The position numbers were made by a program, and so were the translations under genes. A stretch of DNA of 64,000 nt from Erysipelotrichaceae bacterium 66202529 (lineage in GTDB: Bacteria; Bacillota_I; Bacilli_A; Erysipelotrichales; Erysipelotrichaceae), in assembly GCA_017161075.1 (NCBI GenBank), contig CP046174.1, positions 1,736,001 through 1,800,000 on the forward strand, in the 5' to 3' direction. The notes beneath the pieces are model-generated. The model ran no database searches. It worked only from the letters and a program-made list of their open reading frames with translations, and had not been told where the DNA came from. This document shows positions 63,372-64,000 of this stretch, piece after piece. Within the stretch, counting starts at the first letter, position 1; every line of letters starts with the position of its first letter.

Positions 63372-64000
63372 AAATCATTGTAGCCGGCGGGCGGAACAAG
63401 GCGGATTTTTTGATTGGATCTCTACTGGAAAAAAAGCATGAGGTGACGGTTATCAATGATGAAGAAGCGTATTGCAGATATCTGTCTGAAAAATATAATA
63501 TTCCGGTTATCGCAGAAAACCCGTGTAAACAATATATGCTGGAGGAAGCTGAAATTGAGAATGCCGATATTCTGATTGCTCTACGACCAAGCGATCCGGA
63601 TAACCTGGCAATCTGTCAGACTGCAAAAAAAATATTTCATGTGAAAAAGGTTGTTGCGACCGTGGCAAATCCAAAAAATGTTTCTATTTTCAAAAAGCTT
63701 GGTGTCAATACAGCCATATCAGCAACGTACACGATTTCTAAAATCATTGAGCAGGCAAGCACGATAGAAAATCTGGTAAATTTTCTGTCAATCGAGCATG
63801 AGAATATTGTGATGACAGAGCTGCTGTTGACAAAAGAATGCACAGTACTGAATAAAAAGCTGAAGGAGCTTACGATGCCGTCAAATGTGATTGTATGCTG
63901 CATCTTACGCAATGCGGAGATGATTGTTCCGAATGGAGAAACAACCCTGCAGGAATATGACAAGCTTTTGATGCTATCACATCCTGCTATGCAGGATCAG
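63368..64000 (+). CDS. TrkA-like potassium uptake regulator with TrkA-C domain, 3' end cut
   Basis: At least 211 residues, open to the window edge. The N-terminal RCK domain starts KIIVAGGRNKADFLIGSLLE, where GGRNK departs from the GxGxxG of classical NAD sites, so nucleotide binding may be weaker. NADILIALRPSDPDNLAICQ follows. The C-terminal part, ENIVMTELLLTKECTVLNKK and GETTLQEYDKLLMLSHP, matches a TrkA-C ligand-binding domain. Overlap ATGA with the previous gene. The end of the protein is not seen. Confidence 0.82.
   Translation, partial: MKIIVAGGRNKADFLIGSLLEKKHEVTVINDEEAYCRYLSEKYNIPVIAENPCKQYMLEEAEIENADILIALRPSDPDNLAICQTAKKIFHVKKVVATVANPKNVSIFKKLGVNTAISATYTISKIIEQASTIENLVNFLSIEHENIVMTELLLTKECTVLNKKLKELTMPSNVIVCCILRNAEMIVPNGETTLQEYDKLLMLSHPAMQDQ

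Overview
The window reads as chromosome of a low-to-mid GC Firmicute, most likely an Erysipelotrichia member of the [Clostridium] innocuum type. This is an inference from gene content and sequence style, not a database result. Supporting signs are strong Shine-Dalgarno sites, sigma-A-like TTGACN/TATAAT promoters, a T-box leader, CIRCE heat-shock operators and a CheC/CheD-type chemosensory system. No rRNA, tRNA or CRISPR array was seen.

Region 1 (1-17.97 kb) is the right part of an AT-rich surface polysaccharide (capsule/EPS) locus, all on the plus strand. It holds four GT4 glycosyltransferases (the first cut by the window edge), a Wzy-like polymerase, a GT2 glycosyltransferase, a Wzx-like flippase and three polysaccharide pyruvyl transferase family proteins. 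It also holds several FrhB-like iron-sulfur proteins (coenzyme F420 hydrogenase beta family), one of them dead and one with its ferredoxin part split into a separate gene. An acyltransferase with an apparent 1-nt frameshift and a broken sugar nucleotidyltransferase follow. The locus ends at a strong terminator.

Region 2 (18.0-19.4 kb) is mobile-element debris: a decayed IS200/IS605-type element with end hairpins, then a fragment of a group II intron reverse transcriptase.

Region 3 (19.4-41.4 kb) is more GC-rich housekeeping DNA. It carries an FtsX-type ABC exporter with a two-component system, an AAA-ATPase/nuclease-fold protein of the DUF1703 type (a collapsed paralogue lies 2 kb away), a GNAT acetyltransferase, manA and deoC. 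Next come a T-box-controlled leuACDB operon ending in an amidohydrolase, a LysR regulator divergent from a two-gene chromate-type transporter, cca, a methyltransferase and a HAD phosphatase.

Region 4 (41.6-55.0 kb) is the most interesting part. It is one promoter followed by 15 tightly packed or overlapping chemosensory genes: three CheW-like proteins, CheR, CheB, CheA, one MCP, and two copies of a cheY-cheC-cheD triplet flanking the MCP. Two cyclic-di-GMP proteins sit inside the operon: GGDEF-GAF-GGDEF-EAL and REC-GGDEF. The first CheD has lost its catalytic Cys and His, the first CheC has lost one active-site Asn, and CheB has Glu where the receiver Asp should be. No flagellar gene is present. 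The set looks like a signalling array whose output may be cyclic-di-GMP or another non-flagellar target.

Region 5 (55-64 kb) holds a clpB chaperone under two CIRCE operators, yaaA, cutC, two small proteins, alanine dehydrogenase and a pair of overlapping TrkA-like potassium-channel regulators, the second cut by the window end.
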